A stretch of DNA of 64,000 nt from contig NZ_JAELTP010000002.1 of assembly GCF_016428915.1 (NCBI RefSeq), forward strand, positions 1-64,000, given 5' to 3'. Below the pieces are notes generated by a model. The model saw nothing but the letters and a program-made list of their open reading frames with translations, was not told the DNA's origin and made no database searches. The translations under genes were made by a program, and so were the position numbers. This DNA is from Pandoraea sp. ASV26 (GTDB taxonomy: Bacteria > Pseudomonadota > Gammaproteobacteria > Burkholderiales > Burkholderiaceae). Each line of letters opens with the position of its first letter. The first letter of the stretch is position 1. Of this stretch, positions 36,901-44,801 are shown in pieces.

Positions 36901-38902
36901 GACCGCTGCGATTCCAGGTGTGGGCGAGGTGCACCACCGGCTTGATCGAGAAAGGCGTCCACGCCGCCTGATAGGCGTAGTAGAGCAAGCGCGGGAAGCG
37001 GTTGCCGTCGGCCATGGAGTCGGCCAGCGAGCGCACCTTCACGCCGTTCGGATTGAGATCCTTGTCGTACGTGGTGCCGTTCCAGTAGTAATCGACTTCG
37101 CCCGGCGTGTCCGCCAGATACCAGTGCGCCATACCGAACGCATTGGCCAGCACCCCGGCGCGCCAATCGGTCATGAACGACGCCACCATGTCCATCTCGA
37201 AGTCATAGTTCGCGCGGAACTCACCGCGGCCCCAGTATTCGGCTGACCAGGCGGGCTTATTCGGGAACTGATTCTTCACACCGACTTCGCAGCCCTGACG
37301 CGAACAGCTCAGGATGTCGCCATTGAGCGAGTTCGGCGTACGGTCGGACTGCGCGCGCGTGTTGACCGGATCCCAGATGCGGCCGATCTCGGCGAGCTTG
37401 GGCGCGAACAGCGTGCTCGTGATGCCGTTGTCCGCTTCCCAGGCGAGCACCGACGGGTTGTTGCGATCGCGCACGATCATGTCGCGATGCATCTCCAGCT
37501 TGAGCGCGTACTTGTCGATCTTGTTCTGCGGACAGTCCTTGGTCGGCGCGTCAAGTTGATAGCAGTCGATAAAGCCGTTTTCGCCGTCACCGCTCGGTTG
37601 AACGACGAAAATGCCCAGGGCATCTGCCGCCTGAAGGAATTCGGTGCTCGACGACGAGTGCCCCGGCCGATAGAGATTGCCGCCGGCGTCGGCCAGCAAG
37701 CGAAGATCGCGCCATTGCTGCTCTTCCGGCACGGCGGTGCCCAGCCCCGGATAGTCGTAACGCCCGGAAGCCCCCCACAAGTGGGTGGCATAACCGTTGA
37801 TGCTCGGGAAGTTGTTGTCCCAGGTGATCATGCGAATGCCCAACGGGCTTTCCGCCGCATCGACCACCACACCATCCACGCTCACGAGATGGAACACGCG
37901 ATACATGTACGGACGGCCGCGCGGCACGTTGTTCGGGTACCAGAGCGTCGGGTGATCGACCGTCAGGTTCTGACGCACGAGCGTCGGACGCAGACCGGGA
38001 CCGGCGTTCGGCGGCAGCACCAGATCGTCTTTCGCCTGCGCCACGACCTTACCGGTCGCGTCGACGATCTGCGTCGTGACCTGCGCCGTCTTCGCCGCGC
38101 CCGACTCGTTGAGCACGTTGGTCTCGATCTGGATCTGCGCCGAAGCCGCTGTCCCCGAGCCGTCGGTGGCCGGGTCCTGCACACTCACGGTCGAGACGTG
38201 CGTACCCCAGGTATTGAGCACCGGATAGACGTTCAGCGGGATATGCACCGGATCGGTAATGTACATGTACACCGGCCGGAAGATCCCCGTATCGCCCTGA
38301 CCGAAGCGGAACGCTTGCGAGAAGTCGGGGTTCTCGAAAAAGTCGCCGTTCGAGGCGACCTTCACAGCCATCACGTTATCGGTCTTGCCGTCGGCCGTGA
38401 CCATGTCGGTGATGTCGACCACGAACGGCAAGAAGCCGATCACGTGCGTGGCGTCGGGATTCCTGACGCTGCTGCCTTTGATCAGCTTGCCGTTGACGTA
38501 CACCTGCACGCCGGTATGGGCGCCCTCGAACTCCACGAGCACCTTGCGGCCCGCGTTGGACTTGTCGAGGGTGAAGTGCTTGCGATACCAGCCCTGCCCG
38601 TGCGGCGTATCCCCCCCGCCTTCGACGTTCGAGAACATTTCGTTCTCGTTCATCGAATGCGGAACGGCGACCGACTTCCAGCCGGAATCGTTGAAGCCAG
38701 GCTGCGAAGCGCCTGCCGGGTCGGCATCGGGAAGGAACTTCCACGGGGTTGCGCCGAGGTTGATCTTTACGCGTCCCGACGCCGGTACAGATACCGGCGT
38801 CGCTCCCGCGTTCGTCTGAGGCGTCGCTGTGCTCGCCATCAGGAACATCCACATGAGCAATAGCCCGGTGCATGTCCACGCTAATGAGTGTTTATTTCTC
38901 AT
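30923..38902 (-). CDS. Giant secreted multimodular glycoside hydrolase: GH2-type N terminus, Ig and CBM32 modules, GH64 C terminus
   Basis: About 2,659 residues. A signal peptide (LLLMWMFLMASTA) leads into a GH2-like region: jelly-roll sugar-binding domain about 45-220, Ig-like domain, then a TIM barrel about 365-660 with RNNPSVLAWEADNG near 487 and WSAEYWG near 552. Seven Ig-like modules follow near 897, 983, 1068, 1417, 1530, 1757 and 2173, with four discoidin/CBM32 modules near 1155, 1618, 1885 and 2033 and a DUF1566-like cysteine-containing module near 1290-1415 (WCEAQGKRLPTRDEA). Residues 2278-2659 match GH64 beta-1,3-glucanases: YEFTY with Glu near 2416 and VDQFG with Asp near 2432, spaced 16 as in the known family catalytic pair. 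It probably binds and cuts fungal or plant beta-glucan outside the cell. The ATG at 38902 gives a normal signal peptide; one at 38938 is possible. It is divergent from the secretion operon. Confidence 0.9.
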   Translation of the reverse strand: MRNKHSLAWTCTGLLLMWMFLMASTATPQTNAGATPVSVPASGRVKINLGATPWKFLPDADPAGASQPGFNDSGWKSVAVPHSMNENEMFSNVEGGGDTPHGQGWYRKHFTLDKSNAGRKVLVEFEGAHTGVQVYVNGKLIKGSSVRNPDATHVIGFLPFVVDITDMVTADGKTDNVMAVKVASNGDFFENPDFSQAFRFGQGDTGIFRPVYMYITDPVHIPLNVYPVLNTWGTHVSTVSVQDPATDGSGTAASAQIQIETNVLNESGAAKTAQVTTQIVDATGKVVAQAKDDLVLPPNAGPGLRPTLVRQNLTVDHPTLWYPNNVPRGRPYMYRVFHLVSVDGVVVDAAESPLGIRMITWDNNFPSINGYATHLWGASGRYDYPGLGTAVPEEQQWRDLRLLADAGGNLYRPGHSSSSTEFLQAADALGIFVVQPSGDGENGFIDCYQLDAPTKDCPQNKIDKYALKLEMHRDMIVRDRNNPSVLAWEADNGITSTLFAPKLAEIGRIWDPVNTRAQSDRTPNSLNGDILSCSRQGCEVGVKNQFPNKPAWSAEYWGRGEFRANYDFEMDMVASFMTDWRAGVLANAFGMAHWYLADTPGEVDYYWNGTTYDKDLNPNGVKVRSLADSMADGNRFPRLLYYAYQAAWTPFSIKPVVHLAHTWNRSGLVRVNAFSNCPAVRLVVNGVVQGADQKPNSLATSTDNAAGTTTGLVGQVHWDNVPWVPGRIQALCVDPFGALVTANGVTVMDEQVTAGAPDHIVLSVVPQVVRPDGQSFQVTANGSDAVFITAAVVDANGVVVPSATNNITFSVDNTAVANYRGGWNHVVTDGKPAGYHAPGDPELAAEGGLTRVAIRSTFQPGRVTVSATSPGLGSGKVSYEVKPAVVVPVQAASSAPVIVVQPASQTVSVGQPAHFDVLASGAAPMTFQWQRDHQDIPGATGSSYDTPAAVGTDNGHVYGVRIRNGAGVVTSNDAVLSVIPARAVTIDTPPAAQTVFVGQTATFSVAVTGSPVIEYQWFRNDVAIDGAKSATYTTPVVSAQDDGALFKVTVKNPLAQVTSTPVALKVNAATTPKITRGPANTVAMLNQSATFTVEADGSKPLHYLWSGPSGVVGGDSPTFTIDAVAPKDLGKYTVTVSNASGVSVTSDPATLSQAAPGVNLAQGKRAFASSYEDPQGMPAGNVTDGNVSSRWGSDIKAGDDASITVDLGAPMPINRMILRWENAYASSYRVEVSNNNIDYVKAYESPVGFSGGVDDFTFPMVTARYVRMVGQKRATQYGYSLYEVEVYNVPNCNDGGLFTNERYTVLNPGEVKDTGSTLVWNRKQYTLTEAGAQFTQQAAQAWCEAQGKRLPTRDEALSIAGNNSAACAFPAKWTTWTSTLLPTDSRQAYLITSAGEDQQGLIDNAPGWVLCVAGTAQVTPPTVTVQPDDQQGTVGKSAHFSLGINGSAPLTLRWYRAARAGEAADTLVYTSSAPVYDTPLLKKEDDGTQYYVVASNASGSVTSRKFKLSVTAAPDPGNGNNGNNGNNGQVPLPVIAAQPVNQSASIGKTATFTISATGNGTLSYQWYRDGQPIDGATSVSYTTPAVKLDDNGAQFTVLVSAGGASLLSQGATLNVVDGVPSNDQNLALGKTVTASGVENPGFGAASHVVDGDLDTRWSSNFVDQANITIDLGKSQAVNLVRLKWERAYGKQYVIQVSDTGNDGDWTPVYTQNSGRGGTENLSFQTVTARYVRMQGVKRATEYGFSLFEFEIYGPKLSFDRQPQPQTVQVGQSAHFSVSVISAAKLQYTWFRNAQQVAVTSEPAYDTPPATMADNGAQYAVVVDDGQLNITSTPAQLTVTSAPTGGTPGNPDNPGNPGNPAPGGPGDNGNGGGNGNDGTKPINLALGKRAYASGAENPAGTPASNAVDGNGDSRWSSDFNDNAWLAVDLGAPTQISQVVLRWERAYGAAYEIQVSDDGNTWRKVGGQSAGQGGTEQVPFAPVTARYVRMAGIQRSSPYGYSLFEFEVYGPAGGTPPLTNPVGGDTGGGGVTNGNLAQGKPAFASGAEGPGTAARFAVDGKLDSRWSSDFADNAWLSVDLGAPVPVSRVVLRWERAYGAAYEIQVSNDNQNWTRVASQPNGQGGVETLKFAVTTARYVRMAGIKRASPYGYSLFEFEVYGPTDGDTPPPTPPALPVIIGQPANVSVQQGQSAHFAVAVSNPEGVTYRWRRGGTLIPGANASTYDTQPTTAADNGATFTVDVSNSAGDTVTSSAATLTVTPPPTTENPGGNPGGNPDDGSIPNYPIYQNQIGVELRNNTNGAYRDDQIYVAVIAHDPAKDGQFVYLKPDGTTVLMSAADNDAPGHLTKNGQNYSNYFFTLAQAKTLKFPKLSGARAFVALGSPLYIKTLKDANNQIGFAGPDVRNPTDPNIDVYFDWYEFTYGDNGLWLNNTQVDQFGFPLTQDVYGSNRTTHVRSGITESRASIFAAYQKEVPPEFLPMNPSPYRIMAPSKGSFDEGQPNGKYFDAYIASMWDYYRTHTLTLSMWGNARKFLGQTVGDQLVFTEVDQGNGAYVGGKYYVGRPSTQDMLEARGTLATGNSTELAIEAQVAAALNRHIMEDDTQWAAPSPAWYAKAPYNAYAKFWHDHSIDRKAYGFSYDDVADQSSTLVSPSPEHVVLGIGF

Positions 38903-38943
38903 TTCGTCATTGTGGTTCCGAATATTCCCGCGCAACATTCGTC

Positions 38944-38978
38944 CCAGGCAGTTCCGGGACTACCGGAACCTTGCCAGG
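38944..38978 (-). promoter_or_regulatory. Stable hairpin in the leader of the giant hydrolase mRNA
   Basis: CCAGGCA-GTTCCGG and CCGGAAC-CT-TGCCAGG fold with one A-A mismatch, a 2-nt bulge and a 5-nt loop. In the mRNA the hairpin ends five nt before the ATG at 38938 and about 40 nt before the preferred ATG at 38902. It may stabilise the long transcript or control its translation. Confidence 0.5.
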
Positions 38979-39445
38979 AGAACGTCGCCGGTTAGATTGA
39001 ACTCCGAACGAGTTTCAGTGGACTGACCCACTTCGGGCGCAATACTAAGTGGGCTTTGCGTGGCGGAATTTTCACGAGTGTCTTTAGCAGATTTCACTCG
39101 AAAAACCTTCCGGCATGCGTTTTTCGCCAGCCAGGACAGCATGAGATTCCCGCTGCGTCAGTCCTGACAGGGCGCATTTGGATGCGATGCAACAATCCTC
39201 AAATTTGCCCTGTAGGAAAAACCACCCACCTTCCGGTAAATGCACACCACCCTTCGGACTACTGTCTTCTTCGTATCGGTCCGCACTGAGATTTTTTCAA
39301 TTCTCTACTGAGCGCTTCGCACCTTCCCGCTCCTTGGCAATTCCACGATGATGCGTGCGGCCGCACTCTGCCCGGCCCGGATTCGTCCGTCGTTTTCTAT
39401 CCCGGCAAACGATCCGCAGTCTTTTTCGCTTAGAGCCCTCGCGTC
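38979..39445. promoter_or_regulatory. Shared control region of the giant hydrolase and the secretion operon
   Basis: No gene is seen in this stretch. It is less GC-rich than its surroundings. TCCTGACAGGGC (39161-39172) and GCCCTGTAGGA (39205-39215) form a near-perfect inverted repeat around a 32-nt spacer. ACCTTCCGG occurs twice, near 39105 and 39228. No riboswitch or sigma-54 site was recognised. Confidence 0.45.
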
Positions 39446-39904
39446 ATGAAACTCTGTCTGCCCGCCCGCCGCCGCTCTCCCGCTACCTGCCAACGTCGCG
39501 CTCAGCGAGGCTTCACGCTGCTGGAATTGCTCGTGGTGGTCGTCATCATCGGGTTGCTCGCGGCTTACGTGGGGCCAAAGTACTTCGCGCAACTGCGCAA
39601 GTCCGAAGTCACCGTGGCGAAGGCGCAGATCGACGCGTTCACCAAATCGCTCGACGCTTACCGGCTCGACGTGGGTCGCTATCCGACCACGGCCGAGGGC
39701 CTCAACGCCCTGATGGTCGCGCCGACGTCCGCCGGTCCCGGCTGGAACGGTCCGTATCTGCAAAAGGCGATTCCGCTCGACCCGTGGGGGCATGCGTACC
39801 AGTACCACTCGCCCGGCGCGAAAGGCGACTACGAGGTGATTTCCTATGGCCGCGACGGTCAGCCCGGTGGCACGGGCGACGACGCGGACATCGTGTCGCA
39901 ATAA
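39446..39904 (+). CDS. gspG: GspG-like major pseudopilin
   Basis: A 152-residue prepilin. A basic leader is followed by the cleavage site RG/FTLLELLVVVVIIGLLAAYVGPKYF with Glu5 present, and the C-terminal domain has the T2SS major-pseudopilin pattern (YRLDVGRYPTTAEGLNALMV, GWNGPYL, PLDPWGHAYQYHSPG, DDADIVS), including the calcium-loop region. It should form the periplasmic pseudopilus. It is first in the secretion operon, 39 bp before gspF. No prepilin peptidase gene is in the window, so processing must rely on one elsewhere, such as PilD. Confidence 0.95.
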   Translation: MKLCLPARRRSPATCQRRAQRGFTLLELLVVVVIIGLLAAYVGPKYFAQLRKSEVTVAKAQIDAFTKSLDAYRLDVGRYPTTAEGLNALMVAPTSAGPGWNGPYLQKAIPLDPWGHAYQYHSPGAKGDYEVISYGRDGQPGGTGDDADIVSQ

Positions 39905-39943
39905 GCGCAGCCATCCCGCTCACGCTGTAGCGCGCACCCGCCC

Positions 39944-41146
39944 ATGCTCTTCGACGTCCGCACGATCGGTGCGCAAGGAACGATCGAGACGATTCGTATC
40001 GAGGCCGATGGCCCCGAGGACGCCCGACGTCGCGCGCAAGACAGCGGGCGCTTCGTGAGCGAGGTGCGTGCGGTGCACATGTTGACGCGTCTCGGTCGTG
40101 GCAAAGGAGACGCCGCAACCAGGAAGCTCTCGCTGGTGCTCTTCAGCCAGGAACTGCTCGCGCTGATCAACGCCGGGCTGGGCGTAGTCGAATCGCTCCA
40201 GGCGCTGCACGAAAAGGAGAGCAACGCGGGCGTGCGGGAATGCCTGCACCGTCTGCTGGAGAGTCTTTCCTCAGGCAAGCGCTTCTCGGCCGCCCTCGCG
40301 GAGCAACCGCGCATCTTCCCGCCGCTGTATGTCGGCATCGTGCAAGCGGCCGAGGGCACGAGCGACCTGCCACGCTCGCTGGCCCGTTATGTCGACTATC
40401 AACAACGGGTCGACCGCGTACGCAACAAGGTCGTGAGCGCCGCCATCTACCCGTGCATTCTCATGACGGTCGGCGGTGCAGTGAGCTTTTTCCTGATGAT
40501 GTACGTGGTGCCGCGCTTTGCCGAGGTTTATCACGGTGCGGGACGCCAACTCCCGTTCGCCTCGCAACTCATGCTCGACTTCGGTCAACTCGTCAGCGCC
40601 CACACCCCGTATTTTCTCGCGGCACAGGCGGCCGGCGTGCTGGCGCTGATCGCGCTCTGGCGGCGGCTGCAACGTCGGGGCGGCGTTGTTCTGCTGCTCT
40701 CGCGCGTGCCGGTGCTGCGCGAGCGCGTTCGCATCTACGAACTCGCCCGTGTGTATCTGACGCTCGGCATGCTGCTCGAAGGCGGCATCACGATCCTGCG
40801 TGCGCTCGGCACGGTGCAGCCGATGGCCTCGGCCAACCTGCGCGCAGCGCTCAGTGCCGCCGCCGCGAGTGTCGACGCCGGCACGCCACTGTCCACGGCT
40901 TTCGAAGCCGCCGGGCTGACGACACCGATCTCGTTGCGCATGCTGCGCGTGGGTGAGCGCACCGGTGAAATGGGGCCCATGCTCACACAGTCGGCCGCGT
41001 TCTACGACGGCGAGATCGATCGCTGGATCGATCGCTTCACCCGCGCATTCGAACCGGTGCTCATGGCGGCCATCGGCCTGGTCGTGGGGGCCATCGTGAT
41101 CCTGCTCTATATGCCGATCTTCGATCTGGCCGGAGATCTCTCGTGA
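39944..41146 (+). CDS. gspF: GspF/PilC-type inner-membrane platform protein
   Basis: A 400-residue protein with two T2SSF domains, each ending in membrane segments (near residues 165-190, 215-235 and 370-395). QELLALINAGLGVVESLQAL and GMLLEGGITILRAL are the repeated helical cores, and the C terminus VLMAAIGLVVGAIVILLYMPIFDL is typical. It anchors the assembly ATPase at the membrane. The stop overlaps the GTG start of gspE. Confidence 0.94.
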   Translation: MLFDVRTIGAQGTIETIRIEADGPEDARRRAQDSGRFVSEVRAVHMLTRLGRGKGDAATRKLSLVLFSQELLALINAGLGVVESLQALHEKESNAGVRECLHRLLESLSSGKRFSAALAEQPRIFPPLYVGIVQAAEGTSDLPRSLARYVDYQQRVDRVRNKVVSAAIYPCILMTVGGAVSFFLMMYVVPRFAEVYHGAGRQLPFASQLMLDFGQLVSAHTPYFLAAQAAGVLALIALWRRLQRRGGVVLLLSRVPVLRERVRIYELARVYLTLGMLLEGGITILRALGTVQPMASANLRAALSAAAASVDAGTPLSTAFEAAGLTTPISLRMLRVGERTGEMGPMLTQSAAFYDGEIDRWIDRFTRAFEPVLMAAIGLVVGAIVILLYMPIFDLAGDLS

Positions 41147-42873
41147 GCCTCATCGACCTCGCGCCACCTGACGATCAGATGGCACCCCTCATCGACGCAT
41201 CGCTCGTCGCTCGCGCGCGTGACGTCCAGCGCGACACGGGCCAGGATCTCGTAAGCGCACTGCACTCGCTCGCAGGCGGCAATCTGCATGACCTTGTGCA
41301 TGCCCTTGGCGCGCAGCTCGGACTGCCCGTGATGAATGTCGCCGACATGCTCGCGGCGACACCGGCGTTTGACGCGGTGCCGCTCTCGCAAGCGTTGCAG
41401 CGCCACTGCGCCTTGCTCTCGCAGGCAGACGGCGTAGTCGTGGGGGTCGTGAGCGACCCGTTCGATCTGGATCTACGCGTGTGGCTGATTGCGCGGGCGT
41501 CGGGGTCTTTGTCCTCCTCGTCCGCCCCGTTGCCCTTCGCGCTGGCGTTACGCGGCGACATCCAGACCTACCTCGCCAAGCAGGAGGAAACGGCGCGGGC
41601 CATCGATCACGTGGTCTCGGCTGATGGCGACGATGCGAGCCACGACCGCACGTCGACGCGCCTGTCGTTCGCCAGTGTGGCCGAGGGCGCCAGCCCGGCG
41701 GTCAAGCTCGTCAACTCGACGCTTTACGACGCGCTGAAGGCCGGCGCATCGGACATTCATCTGGAGAGCACGGCGACCGGGCTGGCGATCAAGTATCGCG
41801 TTGACGGCGTGCTCGATCACGCGGCGTCGGCGCGCGGCACCGATCTCGCGGAGCATGCCATCTCGCGTCTCAAAGTGCTTGCCGAACTCGACATCGCCGA
41901 GCGACGCATTCCGCAAGACGGCAGTTTCCGTGTGGAAGCCGCCGGGCGCGATATCGATCTGCGCGTGTCGATCATGCCGAGCATTCACGGCGAAGACGCC
42001 GTGATCCGTATTCTCGACAAACGCGCCATGATCGAAGCCTACGGCGCGCTCACGCTCGAGGCGCTGGGCTTCGACCCGACATCGCTCGTGAGTCTGCGAT
42101 CGCTCGCACGCGAGGCCTACGGCATGTTGCTGGTGACCGGCCCGACGGGCTCGGGCAAGACGACAACGCTGTATGCCGCGCTCACCGAGATTCACGATGG
42201 ACGCGAGAAGATCATCACCATTGAAGATCCGGTGGAATACCAATTGCCCGGCATTTTGCAGATTCCGGTGAACGAGAAAAAGGGGCTGACCTTCGCCAAA
42301 GGGTTGCGCTCGATTCTGCGTCACGACCCCGACAAGATCATGGTCGGCGAGATTCGCGACCGGGAGACGGCCGAGATTGCCGTGCAGTCGGCCCTGACCG
42401 GCCACCTCGTGCTCACTACCGTCCATGCGAACAATGTGTTCGACGTGTTCGGGCGGTTCAACCACATGGGGATCGATCCCTATGCCTTCGTCTCGGCACT
42501 CAACGGCATCTGGGCCCAGCGGCTCATGCGCGTGAACTGCCCGCACTGCCGCGAAGACGCCCCTGCGCCCGACGACGCCGAGTTGACCCGCGTCGGCCTC
42601 ACAAGGGCGGACGTTGCCGACTTCCGCTTCATGCGCGGTGCCGGATGCGCGCATTGTCGTGGCTCCGGCTACAAGGGTCGCCGCTCGATTGCCGAAATTC
42701 TGATGCTCAACGACGAACTCCGCGAGCTGATCGTCGACAAGCGTCCCATCCGCCAGATCAAGGCGACCGCCCATGCGAACGGCACGCGCAGCCTGCGCCA
42801 TGCCGCGCTCATGCTGGTGCGCACGGGCGACAGCACGCTCGATGAAGTCCGGCGGGTGACGACGAATGCTTGA
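41143..42873 (+). CDS. gspE: GspE/PilB-type secretion ATPase
   Basis: A 576-residue hexameric ATPase. An N-terminal GspE-N domain is followed by Walker A GPTGSGKTTTLYA near residue 335, Asp box, Walker B IMVGEIRDRETAEIA and the His box LTTVHANN. The four-cysteine zinc site is complete (CPHC and CAHC). It powers pseudopilus assembly in the cytoplasm. A GTG start overlaps the gspF stop by four bases, and its end overlaps the next gene by eight. Confidence 0.95.
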   Translation: MSLIDLAPPDDQMAPLIDASLVARARDVQRDTGQDLVSALHSLAGGNLHDLVHALGAQLGLPVMNVADMLAATPAFDAVPLSQALQRHCALLSQADGVVVGVVSDPFDLDLRVWLIARASGSLSSSSAPLPFALALRGDIQTYLAKQEETARAIDHVVSADGDDASHDRTSTRLSFASVAEGASPAVKLVNSTLYDALKAGASDIHLESTATGLAIKYRVDGVLDHAASARGTDLAEHAISRLKVLAELDIAERRIPQDGSFRVEAAGRDIDLRVSIMPSIHGEDAVIRILDKRAMIEAYGALTLEALGFDPTSLVSLRSLAREAYGMLLVTGPTGSGKTTTLYAALTEIHDGREKIITIEDPVEYQLPGILQIPVNEKKGLTFAKGLRSILRHDPDKIMVGEIRDRETAEIAVQSALTGHLVLTTVHANNVFDVFGRFNHMGIDPYAFVSALNGIWAQRLMRVNCPHCREDAPAPDDAELTRVGLTRADVADFRFMRGAGCAHCRGSGYKGRRSIAEILMLNDELRELIVDKRPIRQIKATAHANGTRSLRHAALMLVRTGDSTLDEVRRVTTNA

Positions 42874-43693
42874 GTGGCGCACCCACGCACTGCATCTGGG
42901 CGTATCGCGCGACGCGCTCAGTCTGGTGTTGCATGACCGGCGCTCGGCCGCGTGGCGTGTGCTTGGCACGACGTCACTGCCCGAACACCAAGACGAGGCG
43001 TTCATGCCGGCGGTGCGCGATGCCGTGCATCACCTGCTGAGTGCGCACGCCCCGCGCCGCGCCACGCTCGATGTCGTGTTCGACGACCGGCTTGCTCGCC
43101 TCTGGATGACCACGCCCCCGGTGGGCGCGACGCGCCTGTCTGACATTCAGGGCGCCGCCGCGCTACGTTTTGCGACCCTGTTCGGTGAGACGGCGGCCCT
43201 ATGGAAAATCGTGGGCGACTGGCAGGTTCGACATCCGTTCTGTACGGCAGCCCTGCCTCGCGCGTGGGTCGATACGCTGGTCGTCACAGCGCAGGCGTGC
43301 CAAATCCCGGTGATCGGCATCGCACCGCATTTCGTCAGCGCGTGGAATCGTTGGCAGCGGCAGTGCCGAACGCCCGGCTGGTTTGCCCTGCGGCATGAAC
43401 AGCGCATGCGACTCGGCATCACGCACGGCGCCCACATGCATCTGCGCGCGATGCATGAGATATCGGTGCCTCCGGTGGCTGACATGCGCTGGTTGTCGCA
43501 AACCGTCTCGCAAACGTCGGTGCTGCTGGGCGTCGCCCCTGCGACCACACTGCATCTTTGTGGCGACATGCCCGAAGCGGGTTCCGCCGGCGCGGCGTCA
43601 CTCGAGGTCCACGCACTCGCGCCCCTTGCCAAGCGCCATGCCGAGGACTGGCACCCGTCGGCCATTCTCGCGACGGGAGGTGCCCTCGCATGA
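42866..43693 (+). CDS. PilM/GspL-like cytoplasmic platform protein (divergent)
   Basis: A 275-residue soluble protein with no clear membrane segment. It is recognised mainly by position, between gspE and a PilN-like gene, and by weak actin-like features (LHLGVSRDALSLVLHD at the start, ILATGGALA at the end). In type IV pili PilM links the ATPase to PilN; in T2SS this job belongs to the cytoplasmic part of GspL. Overlaps with both neighbours support co-translation. Similarity to known PilM is low, so the family call is an inference. Confidence 0.65.
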   Translation: MLEWRTHALHLGVSRDALSLVLHDRRSAAWRVLGTTSLPEHQDEAFMPAVRDAVHHLLSAHAPRRATLDVVFDDRLARLWMTTPPVGATRLSDIQGAAALRFATLFGETAALWKIVGDWQVRHPFCTAALPRAWVDTLVVTAQACQIPVIGIAPHFVSAWNRWQRQCRTPGWFALRHEQRMRLGITHGAHMHLRAMHEISVPPVADMRWLSQTVSQTSVLLGVAPATTLHLCGDMPEAGSAGAASLEVHALAPLAKRHAEDWHPSAILATGGALA

Positions 43694-44235
43694 CACGCAT
43701 CGCCATCGACTTCGCACCGCGCGGCTGGCAACGCACGCTGCGCCGGTTATCCCCGCTTTGGTACGTGCTGCTTGGACTGAGCGGCATCATCGCGCTCGCC
43801 GCAGCCGTACTCGGCTACCGGGTCTACGCGCACGAGCACGCGCGGCAAGCATTGGCCGAGCGCATCGAACAACGGGAAGCGGCGCGCGCGCGTGCCAACC
43901 CGCCGGTCAAGCCCATTGCCATTCCCGTGCCGCAGGCGAACGCCATCAATGCCATCGCCCACACGCTCAATCTGCCATGGCGCGAACTGCGCGATGCCTT
44001 TGACGCTTGCGCCATGCCGAACGTCGCCCTGCTCTCGCTCGCGCCCGATGTGAACCGGCATTCCGTGCGCGTGACGGCGGAGACGACGACACCGGACGAC
44101 ATGATCGTCTACCTGCGCACGCTTCGTGAGCAGCCCTTCTTCTCCGATGTTCAATTGACGCATCACGAAATCAACGAACAGGACATCAATCGTCCCATCC
44201 GCTTTCAGTTGGAGACCGTATGGGTCGCGCACTGA
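43690..44235 (+). CDS. PilN/GspM-like inner-membrane protein
   Basis: A 181-residue bitopic protein: short cytoplasmic N terminus, one membrane segment (WYVLLGLSGIIALAAAVLGY), a coiled-coil-like stretch (ARQALAERIEQREAARA), then a periplasmic ferredoxin-like domain (VRVTAETTTPDDMIVYLRTL). This is the layout of PilN. The ATG at 43690 overlaps the preceding stop as ATGA; the frame is open upstream but inside the previous gene. Confidence 0.75.
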   Translation: MTRIAIDFAPRGWQRTLRRLSPLWYVLLGLSGIIALAAAVLGYRVYAHEHARQALAERIEQREAARARANPPVKPIAIPVPQANAINAIAHTLNLPWRELRDAFDACAMPNVALLSLAPDVNRHSVRVTAETTTPDDMIVYLRTLREQPFFSDVQLTHHEINEQDINRPIRFQLETVWVAH

Positions 44236-44801
44236 TGGCACGTCTGCCCGCCTCGCCGTGGCTCATCACCCGCGTCGCCCTCGCGCGGCTCGGCGCCGCC
44301 CGCGCGACGGTGCTCGCCTTGCTGGCCTGCACGCTCCTCACGCTTGTGACGCTCACGGCGCTCATGCGCCCCCTCGGGCAAGGCGACGCCGCACCCGCGC
44401 ATCTCTCCACGCCGGGAAAACAGCCCGCGGCGGCCACCGCCGCAGCCCCCGCCGACGCGCGTCTGCTGGCGTTCTTCGAAACGCTCGGCAACCGGCGTCA
44501 GAACGATCTGCACGTCAAGCTGCTCTTCGATCTGGCCAGGCAAAACGGTCTAACGCTCAAGCAGGGCGAATACCAGTACGGGTATGACGCCGCCGCGCGT
44601 GTGGCGACCTGCCAGATCGTGTTGCCGCTCAAGGGTCGCTACGATGCGATCTGGCATTTCGTACTCGAAGTCCTGAAGACGCTGCCCTTCGCCGCGCTTC
44701 AGGACATCAATTTCAAGCGCGACGCGATCGGCGACGAGGCCGTCACCGCACAAGTGCGCTTCACGCTCTATCTCCGGGACGCCCCGGTGCGCACACCATG
44801 A
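44235..44801 (+). CDS. PilO-like inner-membrane protein
   Basis: A 188-residue protein with one membrane segment (ATVLALLACTLLTLVTLTAL), a Pro/Ala-rich linker, and a periplasmic domain (LLFDLARQNGLTLKQGEYQYGY, IVLPLKGRYDAIWHFVLEVLKTLPFAALQDINFKR cut here by strands) that fits the PilO ferredoxin-like fold. Its ATG overlaps the preceding TGA by one base. It probably pairs with the PilN-like protein. Confidence 0.78.
   Translation: MARLPASPWLITRVALARLGAARATVLALLACTLLTLVTLTALMRPLGQGDAAPAHLSTPGKQPAAATAAAPADARLLAFFETLGNRRQNDLHVKLLFDLARQNGLTLKQGEYQYGYDAAARVATCQIVLPLKGRYDAIWHFVLEVLKTLPFAALQDINFKRDAIGDEAVTAQVRFTLYLRDAPVRTP

Noticed and set aside
39052-39200. Fragments resembling a cyclic di-GMP riboswitch (ACGCAAAGCC on the minus strand at 39061-39052)
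   Set aside because: The partner segment and the GAAA-loop helix are not at the required distance, and the second helix with its receptor is absent.
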